DNA of 64,000 bases from Paenalcaligenes hominis (GTDB lineage Bacteria > Pseudomonadota > Gammaproteobacteria > Burkholderiales > Burkholderiaceae_B): the NCBI RefSeq assembly GCF_011927625.1, contig NZ_JAATIZ010000003.1, positions 248,001-312,000 of the forward strand, in the 5' to 3' direction. Both the position numbers and the translations under genes were made by a program. The notes under the pieces are model-generated. The model made no database searches. It was not told where the DNA came from and was given only the letters and a program-made list of their open reading frames with translations. Shown here in pieces: positions 1 to 9,925 of this stretch; the first letter of the stretch is position 1; each line of letters starts with the position of its first letter.

Positions 1-99
1 ATACAGCGGAGTACCAAAGTCATGAGCAAGCTGCTCGAGCGATACGTTTTCAGCGTGCAAAACGCCGTCTTTATGTTGAAAATGCGTAGCTACAGTCAT
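1..99 (-). CDS. lysA: Diaminopimelate decarboxylase, N-terminal fragment (cut by window edge)
   Basis: The first 33 codons of a gene that runs off the left edge. LysA is the PLP enzyme that decarboxylates meso-diaminopimelate to lysine in the cytoplasm. The visible residues (FQHKDGVLHAENVSLEQLA, then HDFGTPLY) match the usual LysA N-terminus, which leads into the PLP barrel; the catalytic lysine lies outside the window. The ATG is 18 nt after the lptM stop, with no clear ribosome binding site, so translation may be coupled to lptM. The order mrcA-lptM-lysA on one strand suggests co-transcription. The identification rests on the short N-terminus plus the typical lptM-lysA neighbourhood. Confidence 0.85.
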   Translation of the reverse strand, partial: MTVATHFQHKDGVLHAENVSLEQLAHDFGTPLY

Positions 100-117
100 A
101 GAAAGAAAAACATTCCA

Positions 118-255
118 TTAATTTTGTGAGACTGAGTCCGGCTTAGAAGGGGACTCAGGCAGGTACAGGGGGCCTTTATAGCCGCACCCTGCAGCCCCTA
201 CAAAAAGGGCAATCAATAATGATAAGGCGCTTAGCCGAGTTAGTACATAATTCAT
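118..255 (-). CDS. lptM: LptM (YifL-like) small outer-membrane lipoprotein
   Basis: A 45-residue lipoprotein. Residues 1-23 form a signal peptide ending in a lipobox (V-G-A-A-G-C, lipidated Cys24), followed directly by the family signature C-G-Y-K-G-P-L-Y-L-P, then a short Ser/Pro-rich tail. In enterobacteria LptM assists maturation of the LPS translocon LptD; that role is transferred from the family. It starts 7 bp after the mrcA stop and ends 18 bp before lysA, the usual lptM-lysA pairing. In many proteobacteria cyaY lies next to this pair; it is absent here. Confidence 0.88.
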   Translation of the reverse strand: MNYVLTRLSALSLLIALFVGAAGCGYKGPLYLPESPSKPDSVSQN

Positions 256-262
256 GATGGCG

Positions 263-2716
263 TTAAAAGGGGATTAGACCTGGCGTGTTAGACCGGTCAA
301 GCGCTTCACCCCCTTGTTGAGGCTTTAGCTGCTGTAAGAGCTCGCCAATTTGGTCAGTGCCGCCTGCGGCATCATCGTTGTAGAGGCTGTCATCTAAAGC
401 AGACGGTAGACCCACCCGCATAATAGCTTTGCTTGGGGGGAACTCGTTGTAATAGAAGTTACCATTGGATTGTTGCAGCCCAGACGGCACCGGGCCGAGC
501 GGCTTTTGGGGTACGTCTTTTAGGGCGGTTTGCATGTAGTTGATCCAGATAGGCATAGAGAGGCCGCCTCCGGTTTCACCTGAGCCGAGGGAGCGTGGCT
601 GGTCGAAGCCCATCCATGCAATACCGACTAGGTCAGGCGTATAGCCAGCAAACCACGCATCGTGCGAGTCATTCGTGGTACCGGTTTTACCCCCAATGTC
701 ATTACGCTTTAGCGTGGCAGAGGCACGTGCCCCTGTGCCAGAAGTGGCGACCCCGCGCAGCAGATTATTCATGAGGTAAGCGGTGCGTTCGTCAATAGCG
801 CGTGCTTTACTATCGCCGGCAACCACTGGCTTGGCGCGCATAATGATTTCGTCTGAGCCATCGGTAATGTAATCAATCAGGTACGGTTGCACACGATAAC
901 CACCGTTCGCAAACACACTGTATGCGGAAGCCAGTTGTAATGGCGTGACGCTACCTGCCCCTAATGCCAAGGGTAGTACAGCAGGTTGACGTTCACGATC
1001 AAAACCAAATCGCACAATGTAATCCTGTACGTATTTGGGCCCAATGGCCTGCATGATGCGGATTGACACCATGTTTTTAGATCGATATAAGCCATTACGC
1101 AGGGTCAGCATGTTTTCATAGCGACCCCCGTAGTTTTTAGGATTCCAAGGCTTAGAGCCCGTTTGTGATGAAGACAGGCTAAAGGGTTGGTCAGAAATTA
1201 AGGTTTCCGGTGTTAAGCCTTTTTCCAATGCCGCTGCATAAATAAAGGGCTTGAAAGCAGAGCCGGGCTGACGCCAAGCTTGGGTGACGCGGTTGAATTT
1301 ACCGTCAGAGAAGTGAAACCCGCCCACCATAGCGCGTATCGCCCCGTCTTGAGGACGCATGGAGACAAACGCGGCCTGAACGGCAGGCATGTTAATGACT
1401 TCCCAGTATTCGCCATTATTAAATAAATACACCACGGCACCACGATTGATGCGCTCTTTATCACTGGCATTGGCGGTAAGACCTCGAGCCACAATATTTA
1501 ACGAACGTTTGTTGTCAATCACAATGGTTTCATCTGCGCTACGCACAGCAGTGATTTCAGTGGGGCTGGCTTTGAGCACCACCGCCGTGAGTAAGTCACC
1601 CAGATCAGGATGCTTGCGCTGAACCTCTGCCAAAATATCGCTTAGGGCTTCGGGGTCGTTTTCTACGCCTTCAGGCAGGTTAACGCGGCTTTCTGGGCCT
1701 GGGTAGCGGGCTCGGCGTGTGTATTGTAAAACAGCATCGCGTACGCTTTTGTAAGCGGCTTCTTGGTCTTTAGAGTTAATAGTGGTGTAGACATTAAACC
1801 CACGTGAGTAAATTCCGTCTTTATAAACACCATATAAAAGCTGACGGGCTAGTTCGGCGGCGTATTCGCCATGCACGCTGTAGCCGCCGGTAGGCATGCC
1901 TTCAGCAGTACGAATTTCAATGGTTTGCTCGAGGGCGGCCTGGTATTCGGGCTCGGTGATATAACCGAGACCAAGCATGCGGCGCAACACCACGACTTGT
2001 TGGCGTTTGGCTTCGTTGTAGTTAGCAATGGGGTTAAAACGCGAAGGAGCCCGAGGAATGCCTGCTAGCATTGCGGCTTCGGCCAAGGTAATCTCAGTAA
2101 GCGGTTTACCAAAATAAGCCCGTGAGGCTGCCGCAAACCCATATGCACGATGGCCTAAGAAAATCTGGTTCATGTAGAGATCAAGAATTTGATCTTTAGT
2201 GAGCATGGACTCGATTTTAAAGGTCAGCAGTAACTCGTAAAACTTGCGCGTATAGGTTTTCTCGGAGGATAAATAAAAGTTGCGTGCCAGTTGCATGGTG
2301 ATGGTGCTGGCCCCTTGGCTTTTTGAGCCAGAGACAACGTTAGCCACAATAGCCCGGCCTATCCCTTTGATGTCGATACCGCTGTGTTGATAGAAGCGGT
2401 CGTCCTCGGCAGCTAAAAGTGCCGATTTCATGACATCTGGAATGTCCTCAAAGCGCATCACATTTCTGCGTTCCTCGCCGAACTCACCAATCAGAACTTT
2501 GTCTGCCGTGTAAATACGCAAAGGCACACGTGGTTTGTAGTCGGTCATTGCGCTAAGATCAGGAAGATTGGGCCAGGCTAATGCTAATGCTAAGGACACA
2601 ACTAAGGCCCCACAGATGACTAAGCCTGTGCATAAAGCGGCGACTTTCATTAGAAAGCGGATGAGCCAAGAGCCAGCGACTGGCTTATTTGGTGAAGGTT
2701 GGGCAGTAGAACTCAT
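263..2716 (-). CDS. mrcA: Penicillin-binding protein 1A (bifunctional transglycosylase/transpeptidase)
   Basis: An 817-residue class A PBP that polymerises and cross-links peptidoglycan in the periplasm. A short cytoplasmic N-terminus and one membrane segment (about residues 20-48) precede the GT51 transglycosylase domain, with catalytic Glu104 in EDDRFYQ and the GASTITMQLARN motif near 135-146. The transpeptidase domain shows SAFK (486-489), SKN (546-548) and KTGT (677-680), the complete active-site triad. Length is normal for beta-proteobacterial PBP1A. It diverges from aroK over about 109 bp and is followed 7 bp later by lptM. No truncation is seen. Confidence 0.97.
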   Translation of the reverse strand: MSSTAQPSPNKPVAGSWLIRFLMKVAALCTGLVICGALVVSLALALAWPNLPDLSAMTDYKPRVPLRIYTADKVLIGEFGEERRNVMRFEDIPDVMKSALLAAEDDRFYQHSGIDIKGIGRAIVANVVSGSKSQGASTITMQLARNFYLSSEKTYTRKFYELLLTFKIESMLTKDQILDLYMNQIFLGHRAYGFAAASRAYFGKPLTEITLAEAAMLAGIPRAPSRFNPIANYNEAKRQQVVVLRRMLGLGYITEPEYQAALEQTIEIRTAEGMPTGGYSVHGEYAAELARQLLYGVYKDGIYSRGFNVYTTINSKDQEAAYKSVRDAVLQYTRRARYPGPESRVNLPEGVENDPEALSDILAEVQRKHPDLGDLLTAVVLKASPTEITAVRSADETIVIDNKRSLNIVARGLTANASDKERINRGAVVYLFNNGEYWEVINMPAVQAAFVSMRPQDGAIRAMVGGFHFSDGKFNRVTQAWRQPGSAFKPFIYAAALEKGLTPETLISDQPFSLSSSQTGSKPWNPKNYGGRYENMLTLRNGLYRSKNMVSIRIMQAIGPKYVQDYIVRFGFDRERQPAVLPLALGAGSVTPLQLASAYSVFANGGYRVQPYLIDYITDGSDEIIMRAKPVVAGDSKARAIDERTAYLMNNLLRGVATSGTGARASATLKRNDIGGKTGTTNDSHDAWFAGYTPDLVGIAWMGFDQPRSLGSGETGGGLSMPIWINYMQTALKDVPQKPLGPVPSGLQQSNGNFYYNEFPPSKAIMRVGLPSALDDSLYNDDAAGGTDQIGELLQQLKPQQGGEALDRSNTPGLIPF

Positions 2717-2825
2717 TGTGGGGTATGGGTGCTAAATCGGAAAAGATTCAGGCATTGGGTTAAGAAAGCAAATAAATGGCAAACAAAAGCGAATAACTAT
2801 ACGTAGCTAATGAGATAATACACAA

Positions 2826-3434
2826 ATGATAGACTTTTTATCCGCAGACCTCATGCAAAATGAAATTTTAACACCTCTTAGTCCTGAAGATTTACAGCAG
2901 CTAGTACAACCAGCCAACAAACCTATCTTTTTGGTTGGCATGATGGGTGCGGGCAAAACAACACTGGGTCGTCAACTCGCTCGTTATTTAAAACGTGACT
3001 TTTACGATTTAGACCAAGAGCTGATCGAACGGTGCGGAGTACCCGTAGCCACTATCTTTGACATAGAGGGTGAAGCCGGATTTCGCAAACGGGAAACCAT
3101 GGAACTGGATATTTGTTCTCGTCGTCCTGCGACCGTGCTTGCTACCGGAGGCGGGGCGGTGTTGGCCGAAGCCAATCAAAACATGTTAAGCCAGCGCGGC
3201 ACAGTCGTCTATTTACGCGCGAATGTGAATGAATTATATAGACGACTCGAGCGTGATAAAACCCGCCCATTATTACAAACTGCAAATCCACAACAGCGTA
3301 TTGAAGAGCTATTACGACAGCGTGAGCCCATTTACGAGGCGCTTGCGGATGTCATTTTCGAGACGGGTTCTGCTCCTGTCCATACGGTTATTAAACAATT
3401 ACTTAGTGTATTAAAAGAACAAGAGGTGATTTGA
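2826..3434 (+). CDS. aroK: Shikimate kinase
   Basis: Phosphorylates shikimate at the 3-hydroxyl, the fifth step of the shikimate pathway. The P-loop GMMGAGKTT is at residues 38-46, the shikimate-binding Asp in DLD at 61-63, GFRKRE near 85-90, and the glycine-rich GGGAV at 108-112. The ORF has about 30 residues before the P-loop region, more than the roughly 173-residue E. coli enzyme; an internal ATG at 2853 (Met10) is an alternative start and neither start has a strong ribosome binding site. aroB begins immediately after the stop (TGA then ATG), so the two are translationally coupled, the conserved aroK-aroB pair. Confidence 0.95.
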   Translation: MIDFLSADLMQNEILTPLSPEDLQQLVQPANKPIFLVGMMGAGKTTLGRQLARYLKRDFYDLDQELIERCGVPVATIFDIEGEAGFRKRETMELDICSRRPATVLATGGGAVLAEANQNMLSQRGTVVYLRANVNELYRRLERDKTRPLLQTANPQQRIEELLRQREPIYEALADVIFETGSAPVHTVIKQLLSVLKEQEVI

Positions 3435-4505
3435 ATGAGTGTAGTTCAGGTGCACACACCAGGGGGAAATTATCCTATTCACGTCGAGGCAGGGCGCTTA
3501 GACCAGTTACAGCAGTCTATTCCTGCAGATGCCACAACCTTAGCATTAATTACGAACCCCACGGTATTTGCGTTGTATGGGCAGCGAGTGTTAACTGCGC
3601 TTCAGGCCACTGGTAAAAAGGTAGTGCAAGTCCAAATACCTGATGGCGAAGCCTATAAAACGATGGCGACCCTCGAACAAATTTTTGACGCTTTGTTACA
3701 AAATCGTTTGGATCGCAAAGCCGTCATCGTAGCGTTAGGGGGTGGGGTAGTCGGCGACATCAGCGGTTTTGCTGCTGCCTGCTTTATGCGTGGGATTCGC
3801 TTTATTCAAGTGCCTACTACGTTGCTATCCCAGGTGGACTCCTCAGTCGGAGGCAAAACGGCAATTAACCACCCGCTAGGTAAAAATATGATTGGCGCGT
3901 TTTATCAGCCTATTGCCGTAGAAATAGACATCCATGTGCTAAAAACCTTACCAAAACGAGAAATTGCAGCCGGTCTAGCCGAAGTCATCAAGTACGGCAT
4001 GATTACGGACGCGGATTTCTTGGATTGGTGTTTAGCGCATACAGAAGCACTAAACCAGTTGCGTGATGCCGAGCTACAGCAAGCTGTCAAACGCTCATGC
4101 GAGCTGAAAGCCTATGTGGTGTCGCAGGACGAGCGTGAGTCAGGTCTACGGGCCATTTTAAATTTTGGTCATACTTTCGGTCATGCGATTGAAGCCGGAT
4201 TAGGGTATGGTGAATGGTTACACGGGGAAGCCGTAGGTTGTGGCATGGTGATGGCTGCCGAGCTTTCTGCCGAAGTCTGTGGTTTATCAGCCGAAAGCGT
4301 ACAGAAAGTTCGCCAGTTGGTGCAAGCCATTGGCTGCCCAACCACGCCACCTCAGTGGGATCACGATAAGTGGATCGATTTAATGGGCTTAGACAAAAAA
4401 GCCGAAGGGGGGCAGTTACGCTTTGTGCTGTTGCCCGAGCTAGGCCGTAGTGTGGTTCAAGCCGTTGATGTGGCTACCGTGAAAAAGGTGTTAGCAAAAT
4501 TCTAG
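3435..4505 (+). CDS. aroB: 3-Dehydroquinate synthase
   Basis: A 356-residue enzyme converting DAHP to 3-dehydroquinate, the second shikimate-pathway step, using NAD and a divalent metal. The NAD-binding GGGVVGD is at 102-108, the substrate/phosphate loop DSSVGGKTAIN at 135-145, and metal ligands lie in AEVIKYG (182-188), NFGHTFGH (243-250) and WLHGE (261-265). It begins directly after the aroK stop with the binding site AGAGGTGA inside the aroK end, and is followed 9 bp later by dgt. Full length. Confidence 0.97.
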   Translation: MSVVQVHTPGGNYPIHVEAGRLDQLQQSIPADATTLALITNPTVFALYGQRVLTALQATGKKVVQVQIPDGEAYKTMATLEQIFDALLQNRLDRKAVIVALGGGVVGDISGFAAACFMRGIRFIQVPTTLLSQVDSSVGGKTAINHPLGKNMIGAFYQPIAVEIDIHVLKTLPKREIAAGLAEVIKYGMITDADFLDWCLAHTEALNQLRDAELQQAVKRSCELKAYVVSQDERESGLRAILNFGHTFGHAIEAGLGYGEWLHGEAVGCGMVMAAELSAEVCGLSAESVQKVRQLVQAIGCPTTPPQWDHDKWIDLMGLDKKAEGGQLRFVLLPELGRSVVQAVDVATVKKVLAKF

Positions 4506-4514
4506 GAGGTTTCT

Positions 4515-5645
4515 ATGTTAGCCGCGTTTGCATGTCATGATGATCAAACCCAAGGACGTTTACATCCCGAGGCCGCTCCCGAGGGCCGAGGTCAGTTTCA
4601 ACGTGATCGAGATCGTATTATTCATTGCAACGCGTTCAGGTTACTCGAATACAAAACCCAAGTATTTGTAAACCACGAGGGCGATTTATTTCGCACGCGT
4701 CTAACACATAGCCTAGAGGTCGCTCAGGTGGCGCGCTCCATTGCACGCCGCTTAGGTCTTAATGAGGATCTGATCGAAGCCATTTCCCTCGCGCACGATT
4801 TAGGGCACACGCCATTTGGTCATGTGGGCCAAGACGAGCTAAATGATTGCATGCACGAGCTAGCCCCCGAGGCAGGTGGCTTTGAACACAACCTGCAAAG
4901 CTTGCGCATTGTGGATCACATCGAAGAGCGCTACGCCGAGTTCAATGGTTTGAATTTGTGCTTTGAAACACGCGAAGGGATTTTAAAACACTGCAATGCT
5001 CGTCATGCTAGACAGCTAGGCGAGGTGGGGCGCCGTTTTATTGAGCGCACGCAGCCCTCATTAGAGGCGCAAATTGCTAACTTAGCGGACGAAATTGCCT
5101 ATAACAATCACGATATCGACGATGGACTGCGCTCCGGTTTAATTCATATCGATCAATTGTTAGAGGTGACGGTATTTGCTCAGCATCACGAGCGTGTGCT
5201 AAAGCAGTACCCGCAGTTAGCCGCTAAGGGGGCAAGAAAGCGTTTAATTGGTGAAATCTTACGCCGCATGATTCATACCTTTGTGGTGGATTTAACCCAA
5301 GCCACCTTAGCAAATTTAGCGCAGCATAAACCGCGTTCTGTTGCTGAGTTGCGACAGTGTCCACGCATAGCGGCTTTTTCTCCTGAAATGCGGGCTCAAG
5401 CGGATGAGTTAAAGCGCTTTTTGCGTACGCATTTATATCAGCACCACAAGGTGCTGCGTATGTCCTTTAAAGCACGACGTACTGTACGCGAACTATTCCA
5501 CGCTTTTTTATCCGACCCACGACTCTTGTCCGAGGAGCACCGACGCGACGATTTTAACGAGCAGGCTCGAGCTATTGCCGATTATGTATCGGGGATGACC
5601 GACCGCTACGCTATCAAAGAGCATCGCGAGCTCTATGCTGTCTAG
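4515..5645 (+). CDS. dgt: Deoxyguanosinetriphosphate triphosphohydrolase-like protein
   Basis: A 376-residue HD-superfamily phosphohydrolase that splits dNTPs to nucleoside and triphosphate. Metal ligands are visible as RLTHS (His65), the HD pair in LAHDLGH (94-95) and GHVGQDEL; a second conserved segment ANLADEIAYNNHD supplies the later Asp. The size fits the shorter type-2 subfamily rather than the about 505-residue E. coli Dgt. A strong AGGAGGT site 4-10 nt upstream fixes the start. It is the last gene of aroK-aroB-dgt, a common Burkholderiales arrangement, and is followed by a hairpin before the convergent uvrA end. Confidence 0.93.
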   Translation: MLAAFACHDDQTQGRLHPEAAPEGRGQFQRDRDRIIHCNAFRLLEYKTQVFVNHEGDLFRTRLTHSLEVAQVARSIARRLGLNEDLIEAISLAHDLGHTPFGHVGQDELNDCMHELAPEAGGFEHNLQSLRIVDHIEERYAEFNGLNLCFETREGILKHCNARHARQLGEVGRRFIERTQPSLEAQIANLADEIAYNNHDIDDGLRSGLIHIDQLLEVTVFAQHHERVLKQYPQLAAKGARKRLIGEILRRMIHTFVVDLTQATLANLAQHKPRSVAELRQCPRIAAFSPEMRAQADELKRFLRTHLYQHHKVLRMSFKARRTVRELFHAFLSDPRLLSEEHRRDDFNEQARAIADYVSGMTDRYAIKEHRELYAV

Positions 5646-5656
5646 GTCTAAACGAT

Positions 5657-5685
5657 GGTTAAAGCGCCTAATTGGCTCTTTAACC
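5657..5685. terminator. Hairpin between convergent dgt and uvrA
   Basis: Inverted repeat GGTTAAAG / CTTTAACC with a nested GCC/GGC inner stem. It lies in the 49-bp gap between two convergent genes, so it may end transcripts from both sides. There is no long T-run, so this is a structure-and-position call only. Confidence 0.5.
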
Positions 5686-5694
5686 TAATCCAAG

Positions 5695-8514
5695 TTAGAC
5701 ATGCTGTTTTAAGTAGTGCCCAGTGATACTGGCTGGGGCAGTGGCGATGGCCTCGGGGGTACCGGTGGCCACAATATGACCTCCTCGTGCTCCGCCCTCT
5801 GGGCCCACATCAATAATCCAGTCAGCAGTTTTAATCACATCAAGATTGTGTTCAATCACCACCACCGTATTGCCAGCATCCACCAACTGATTCAATACAT
5901 TAAGCAACATAGCAATATCTTGAAAATGTAGGCCAGTGGTAGGCTCGTCTAAAATATAAAGCGTATTGCCGGTATTGCGTTTAGATAACTCTAAGGCAAG
6001 CTTAATACGCTGGGCTTCACCCCCAGACAGTGTCGTAGCGCTTTGGCCTAAACGAATATACGAAAGACCTACGTCCATCAATGTCTGTAGACGCCGCGCA
6101 ATCTGTGGCACAGCTTGAAAGTAATCTAACGCTTGGCCTACCGTCAGATCCAACACTTCACTAATATTTTTGCCACGATAGTGAATTTCTAAGGTTTCGC
6201 GATTGTACCGACTGCCATGACACACATCACAGGGTACGTACACATCAGGTAAAAAGTGCATTTCTACTTTGATGACCCCATCGCCTTGGCAGGCCTCACA
6301 ACGGCCACCTTTCACATTAAATGAAAAGCGTCCTGCATCGTAGCCCCGCACACGCGCCTCGGGTACCCCTGCAAACAGTTCACGGATTGGGCCAAACATG
6401 CCTGTATAGGTTGCTGGGTTGCTGCGCGGTGTACGTCCAATAGGACTTTGATCCACAGTAATGATTTTATCAATGTGCTCAAGCCCAGTTAAGCTTTCGT
6501 AAGGAGCGGGCTCACTCTGCGCCCGATGCAGCTGTTTTGCAATGGCTTTAGCCAGGGTGTGATTGATGAGCGTGGATTTCCCCGAGCCAGACACCCCGGT
6601 AATACACACAAAACGCTGCGTAGGAATCCGTAAGTTAACGTGTTTTAAGTTATTACCACTGGCGCCAAGTAATTCGATAGAGGGCTGGTCGTCCACAATA
6701 GGTCGACGTGGTGGAATAGGAATGGAAAGAGCGCCCGTTAAATACTGCCCTGTAGTGGATTTGGGGTCCGCCATAATATCAGCAGGTGTGCCCGACGCTA
6801 TGACTTCGCCCCCAAGCTCGCCTGCACCGGGCCCCATATCAATAATAAAGTCAGCAAGACGAATCATGTCCTCGTCGTGCTCCACTACAATCACACTATT
6901 GCCTAAATCGCGTAACTGTTGCAGGGTTAAGATTAGCTTGTCGTTGTCGCGTTGGTGTAAACCAATAGAAGGCTCATCCAACACATACATGACACCCGTC
7001 AAGCCCGACCCAATTTGACTGGCTAGGCGTATGCGTTGGGCCTCGCCGCCAGAAATCGTATTCGCTCGCCGATCAAGAGATAAATAGCTTAGGCCCACGT
7101 TGTTCAGAAAGCGTAAGCGCGACTGAATTTCCTCGACAATACGGGCGGCAATTTCTTTTTTTGCACCGCTAAGCTCCAGCTGCTCGAACCACTCTAAACA
7201 GCCTTGGAGCGTAAAGTGCTCGACCTCATGGATGGCTTTAGCGTCGTTGTCGCCCAGCAACACATGGCGTGCAGCGGTATTTAAACGGGCGCCTTGGCAA
7301 CTGGGGCACGTTTGAATGCGACGTAATTTGTTGAGCTCTTCTTTGACTGCACTGGAGTCTGTTTCTTCCCATCGACGCATTAAATTAGGAATCACCCCCT
7401 CAAACGGATGAAGCTTAGTGGTGGTTTGTCCTTTTTCAGTCAGATAGATAAAGGGAATAGCCTCGGTGCCAGAACCGTACAAGATCGCCTGTTGAATGTC
7501 TGCATCAAGAGATTCAAAACTGTCTTCAATATCAAAACCGTAATAGTTCGCCAGACTTTGCAGTAAATTAAAAGTGAATGCGTTGCGACGATCCCACCCT
7601 ACAATTGCCCCACTGGCTAGGCTTAAGTCCGGTACGGCCACTACCAACTGAGGATCAAAGAATTCGGTTTCGCCCATGCCTGAGCAGGTTGGGCAGGCGC
7701 CTGCAGGATTATTAAAGCTAAATAAACGCGGCTCTAACTGTTCAATGTGATAGTCACAGAGCGGACACGCAAAATGCACACTAAAACTGGTGAGTTCCTC
7801 TGTGTCCATATTTAAGGCAAAGGCTTTGCCCTGGCTTTGGTGCGTGGCCGTTTCAAAGCTTTCAGCTAAACGCGCTGCGCTGTCAGGACGCACTCGCAGT
7901 CGATCAATCACCACTTCGAGGGACTGAATGGGCATATCCGTCAGTAGCGGTTCTCCGAGGTTGAGCATAACGCCATTGAGTCGAATACGCACAAACCCCT
8001 GAGATTGCAAGCTTTGTGCTATCTGGTTTAGGTCTTGGTGTTGCTCAAAGAAAATAGGCGCTAAAATAGCAATGCGTGTTTCGGCTGGCCAAGCCAAAAC
8101 GGTATCTACCATTTGACTAATACTCTGTGCTTGCAGAGCTAACTGATGCGTAGGGCAGTGCGGCGTGCCCACCCGTGCATAGAGCAAACGTAGATAGTCA
8201 TGAATTTCAGTGGTGGTGCCCACAGTAGAGCGTGGGTTGTGTCCGGCGGCTTTTTGCTCAATAGCAATAGCAGGCGACAAACCTTCAATTAAATCGACAT
8301 CAGGCTTATCCATCAGTTGTAAAAACTGTCTGGCATAAGCAGATAAGCTCTCTACATAACGACGCTGGCCTTCGGCATACAACGTGTCAAAGGCTAAAGA
8401 TGATTTACCCGAGCCGGACAAGCCAGTAATGACCACTAGCTTTTGTCGAGGTAAATCAATCGAAATGTTTTTTAAATTGTGCGTGCGCGCACCGCGAATA
8501 CGTATTAGTTCCAT
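5695..8514 (-). CDS. uvrA: UvrABC excinuclease subunit A
   Basis: A 939-residue damage-recognition ATPase of nucleotide excision repair. It has two ABC modules: Walker A GLSGSGKS at 31-38 and GVSGSGKS at 640-648, each with an LSGGEAQRI-type signature ([10 protein letters not shown] near 486, [10 protein letters not shown] near 840) and Walker B with DEP. Both zinc modules are intact: Cys250/253/274/277 and Cys739/742/762/765. Length is close to E. coli UvrA (940). The 113-bp divergent region toward the MFS gene contains no recognisable LexA box (CTGT-N8-ACAG), so SOS control at this site is not supported by what I can see. Confidence 0.98.
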   Translation of the reverse strand: MELIRIRGARTHNLKNISIDLPRQKLVVITGLSGSGKSSLAFDTLYAEGQRRYVESLSAYARQFLQLMDKPDVDLIEGLSPAIAIEQKAAGHNPRSTVGTTTEIHDYLRLLYARVGTPHCPTHQLALQAQSISQMVDTVLAWPAETRIAILAPIFFEQHQDLNQIAQSLQSQGFVRIRLNGVMLNLGEPLLTDMPIQSLEVVIDRLRVRPDSAARLAESFETATHQSQGKAFALNMDTEELTSFSVHFACPLCDYHIEQLEPRLFSFNNPAGACPTCSGMGETEFFDPQLVVAVPDLSLASGAIVGWDRRNAFTFNLLQSLANYYGFDIEDSFESLDADIQQAILYGSGTEAIPFIYLTEKGQTTTKLHPFEGVIPNLMRRWEETDSSAVKEELNKLRRIQTCPSCQGARLNTAARHVLLGDNDAKAIHEVEHFTLQGCLEWFEQLELSGAKKEIAARIVEEIQSRLRFLNNVGLSYLSLDRRANTISGGEAQRIRLASQIGSGLTGVMYVLDEPSIGLHQRDNDKLILTLQQLRDLGNSVIVVEHDEDMIRLADFIIDMGPGAGELGGEVIASGTPADIMADPKSTTGQYLTGALSIPIPPRRPIVDDQPSIELLGASGNNLKHVNLRIPTQRFVCITGVSGSGKSTLINHTLAKAIAKQLHRAQSEPAPYESLTGLEHIDKIITVDQSPIGRTPRSNPATYTGMFGPIRELFAGVPEARVRGYDAGRFSFNVKGGRCEACQGDGVIKVEMHFLPDVYVPCDVCHGSRYNRETLEIHYRGKNISEVLDLTVGQALDYFQAVPQIARRLQTLMDVGLSYIRLGQSATTLSGGEAQRIKLALELSKRNTGNTLYILDEPTTGLHFQDIAMLLNVLNQLVDAGNTVVVIEHNLDVIKTADWIIDVGPEGGARGGHIVATGTPEAIATAPASITGHYLKQHV

Positions 8515-8627
8515 TCGTTTTTTACGTGCTATGGTCTAGAGGCTAACCTACTACTATAGCGTGTACCGCCAATTAGTGCGCGGTTGAGTGGTCAGCTTTT
8601 TGTAAAGCGTTAACTATTGAGTCTTGC

Positions 8628-9836
8628 ATGAGTTCGTCTAAAAATCAGGAAATGAGTAAAAAAATCGCCAAACGAGTGCAATTTACGCCTCAAGAACGCC
8701 GCTCTAGTGTTTTGCTAGCCATTTTGTTTTCCACACGCATGTTAGGGTTGTTTTTACTAACCCCTATTTTTGCGGTAGCAGCACAAAGTATTCCGGGCGG
8801 CAATAACGCCATGAAAGTTGGCATCGCTTTAGGCGCCTATGGGTTGACGCAAGCCATCATGCAAATACCGCTGGGGATGGCTTCAGATCGTTTTGGTCGC
8901 CGCCCCGTTATTGTGGCGGGTATGGTGCTGTTTATTATTGGGGGCGTGGTCAGTGCGCTAGCCCAGAGTGTAGATGGCATTATTGTAGGACGCGTGCTTC
9001 AGGGGTTAGGGGCTATTTCCGCTGCTATTACCGCCTGGGTGGCTGATGCAACGCGCCCCGAGGTGCGCACACGTGCGATGGCAATGGTGGGTTCTGCTAT
9101 TGGTTTGTCCTTTGCTGTGTCATTGGTGCTGTCTCCCGTATTGGTGGGTCAATTTGGCTTGTCTGGCTTATTTTGGGCAATTAGCCTTTTAGGTTTTGTC
9201 TGTTTACTTATCGCTGCCTTTGGCATCGCGGAATACCCCAAAAGCGAAAGCCTTGTACAGGTATCAGCACGAGAAGTGCTGGGTCATAGCGATTTATTAC
9301 GCTTAAATTTAGGTGTGTTTGCGTTGCACTTTATTTTAATGACCTTGTTTGTGGTCATTCCAACCACCTTATCTGAAGTCGGACAGTTAGATTCAGGCAG
9401 TCTATGGAAAGTCTATTTACCTGTGATCGTATTGTCTTTTGGTTTTATGATTCCTATGGTGATACGCACAGAGGTACGTAAAACACACACAAAAACCTTA
9501 ACGCACTTGGTCTTTGCTTTGGCTTTAGTGATGACGGTAATGCCATGGGCAAGTCAGTCATTTTGGGGTGTCGTGGTTTGTTTGTTTTTATTCTTCTGTC
9601 TTTTTAATACCCTAGAAGCCCTACAGCCTTCACTCGTTTCACGCGTTGCTCCCGCTAATTACAAAGGCTTAGCCATGGGTTTTTATAACACGACGCAATC
9701 TTTAGGGGTGTTTGGTGGCGGGTTGGCGGGTGGGGTGATTGCTTCTACCGCAGGAATGCAATGGGCGCTTTGGTTAGGGGCAGCCCTAGCACTAGTGTGG
9801 TGGGGCAGTACTCGTCGCTTTACAGTGCAACTGTGA
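8628..9836 (+). CDS. MFS transporter, YajR-like
   Basis: A 402-residue, 12-TM major facilitator. Motif A is clear in GMASDRFGRRP after TM2, and the protein follows E. coli YajR closely in pattern (RMLGLFLLTP at TM1, GLTQAIMQIP at TM2, LHFILMTLFVV at TM7). E. coli YajR carries a C-terminal cytoplasmic ferredoxin-like (YAM) domain of about 65 residues; this protein stops just after TM12, so that domain is missing. Substrate unknown. It sits between uvrA and ssb, where a transporter is common in beta-proteobacteria. Met9 (8652) is an alternative start. Confidence 0.85.
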   Translation: MSSSKNQEMSKKIAKRVQFTPQERRSSVLLAILFSTRMLGLFLLTPIFAVAAQSIPGGNNAMKVGIALGAYGLTQAIMQIPLGMASDRFGRRPVIVAGMVLFIIGGVVSALAQSVDGIIVGRVLQGLGAISAAITAWVADATRPEVRTRAMAMVGSAIGLSFAVSLVLSPVLVGQFGLSGLFWAISLLGFVCLLIAAFGIAEYPKSESLVQVSAREVLGHSDLLRLNLGVFALHFILMTLFVVIPTTLSEVGQLDSGSLWKVYLPVIVLSFGFMIPMVIRTEVRKTHTKTLTHLVFALALVMTVMPWASQSFWGVVVCLFLFFCLFNTLEALQPSLVSRVAPANYKGLAMGFYNTTQSLGVFGGGLAGGVIASTAGMQWALWLGAALALVWWGSTRRFTVQL

Positions 9837-9925
9837 GTTAATTTCGTCAAGGCTAAAAGTAGCCACTAGGACTTCGTTTCTAAATCACCGATAATAGAAC
9901 ACATAGATATTTAAAGGAAAACAAC

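Noticed and set aside
6563-7018. A 151-codon ORF antisense to uvrA
   Set aside because: uvrA is intact with both zinc modules and both ATPase sites here; the antisense frame has no start signal.
8515-8627. SOS (LexA) box between uvrA and the MFS gene
   Set aside because: No CTGT-N8-ACAG dyad was found in this region, nor before ssb.
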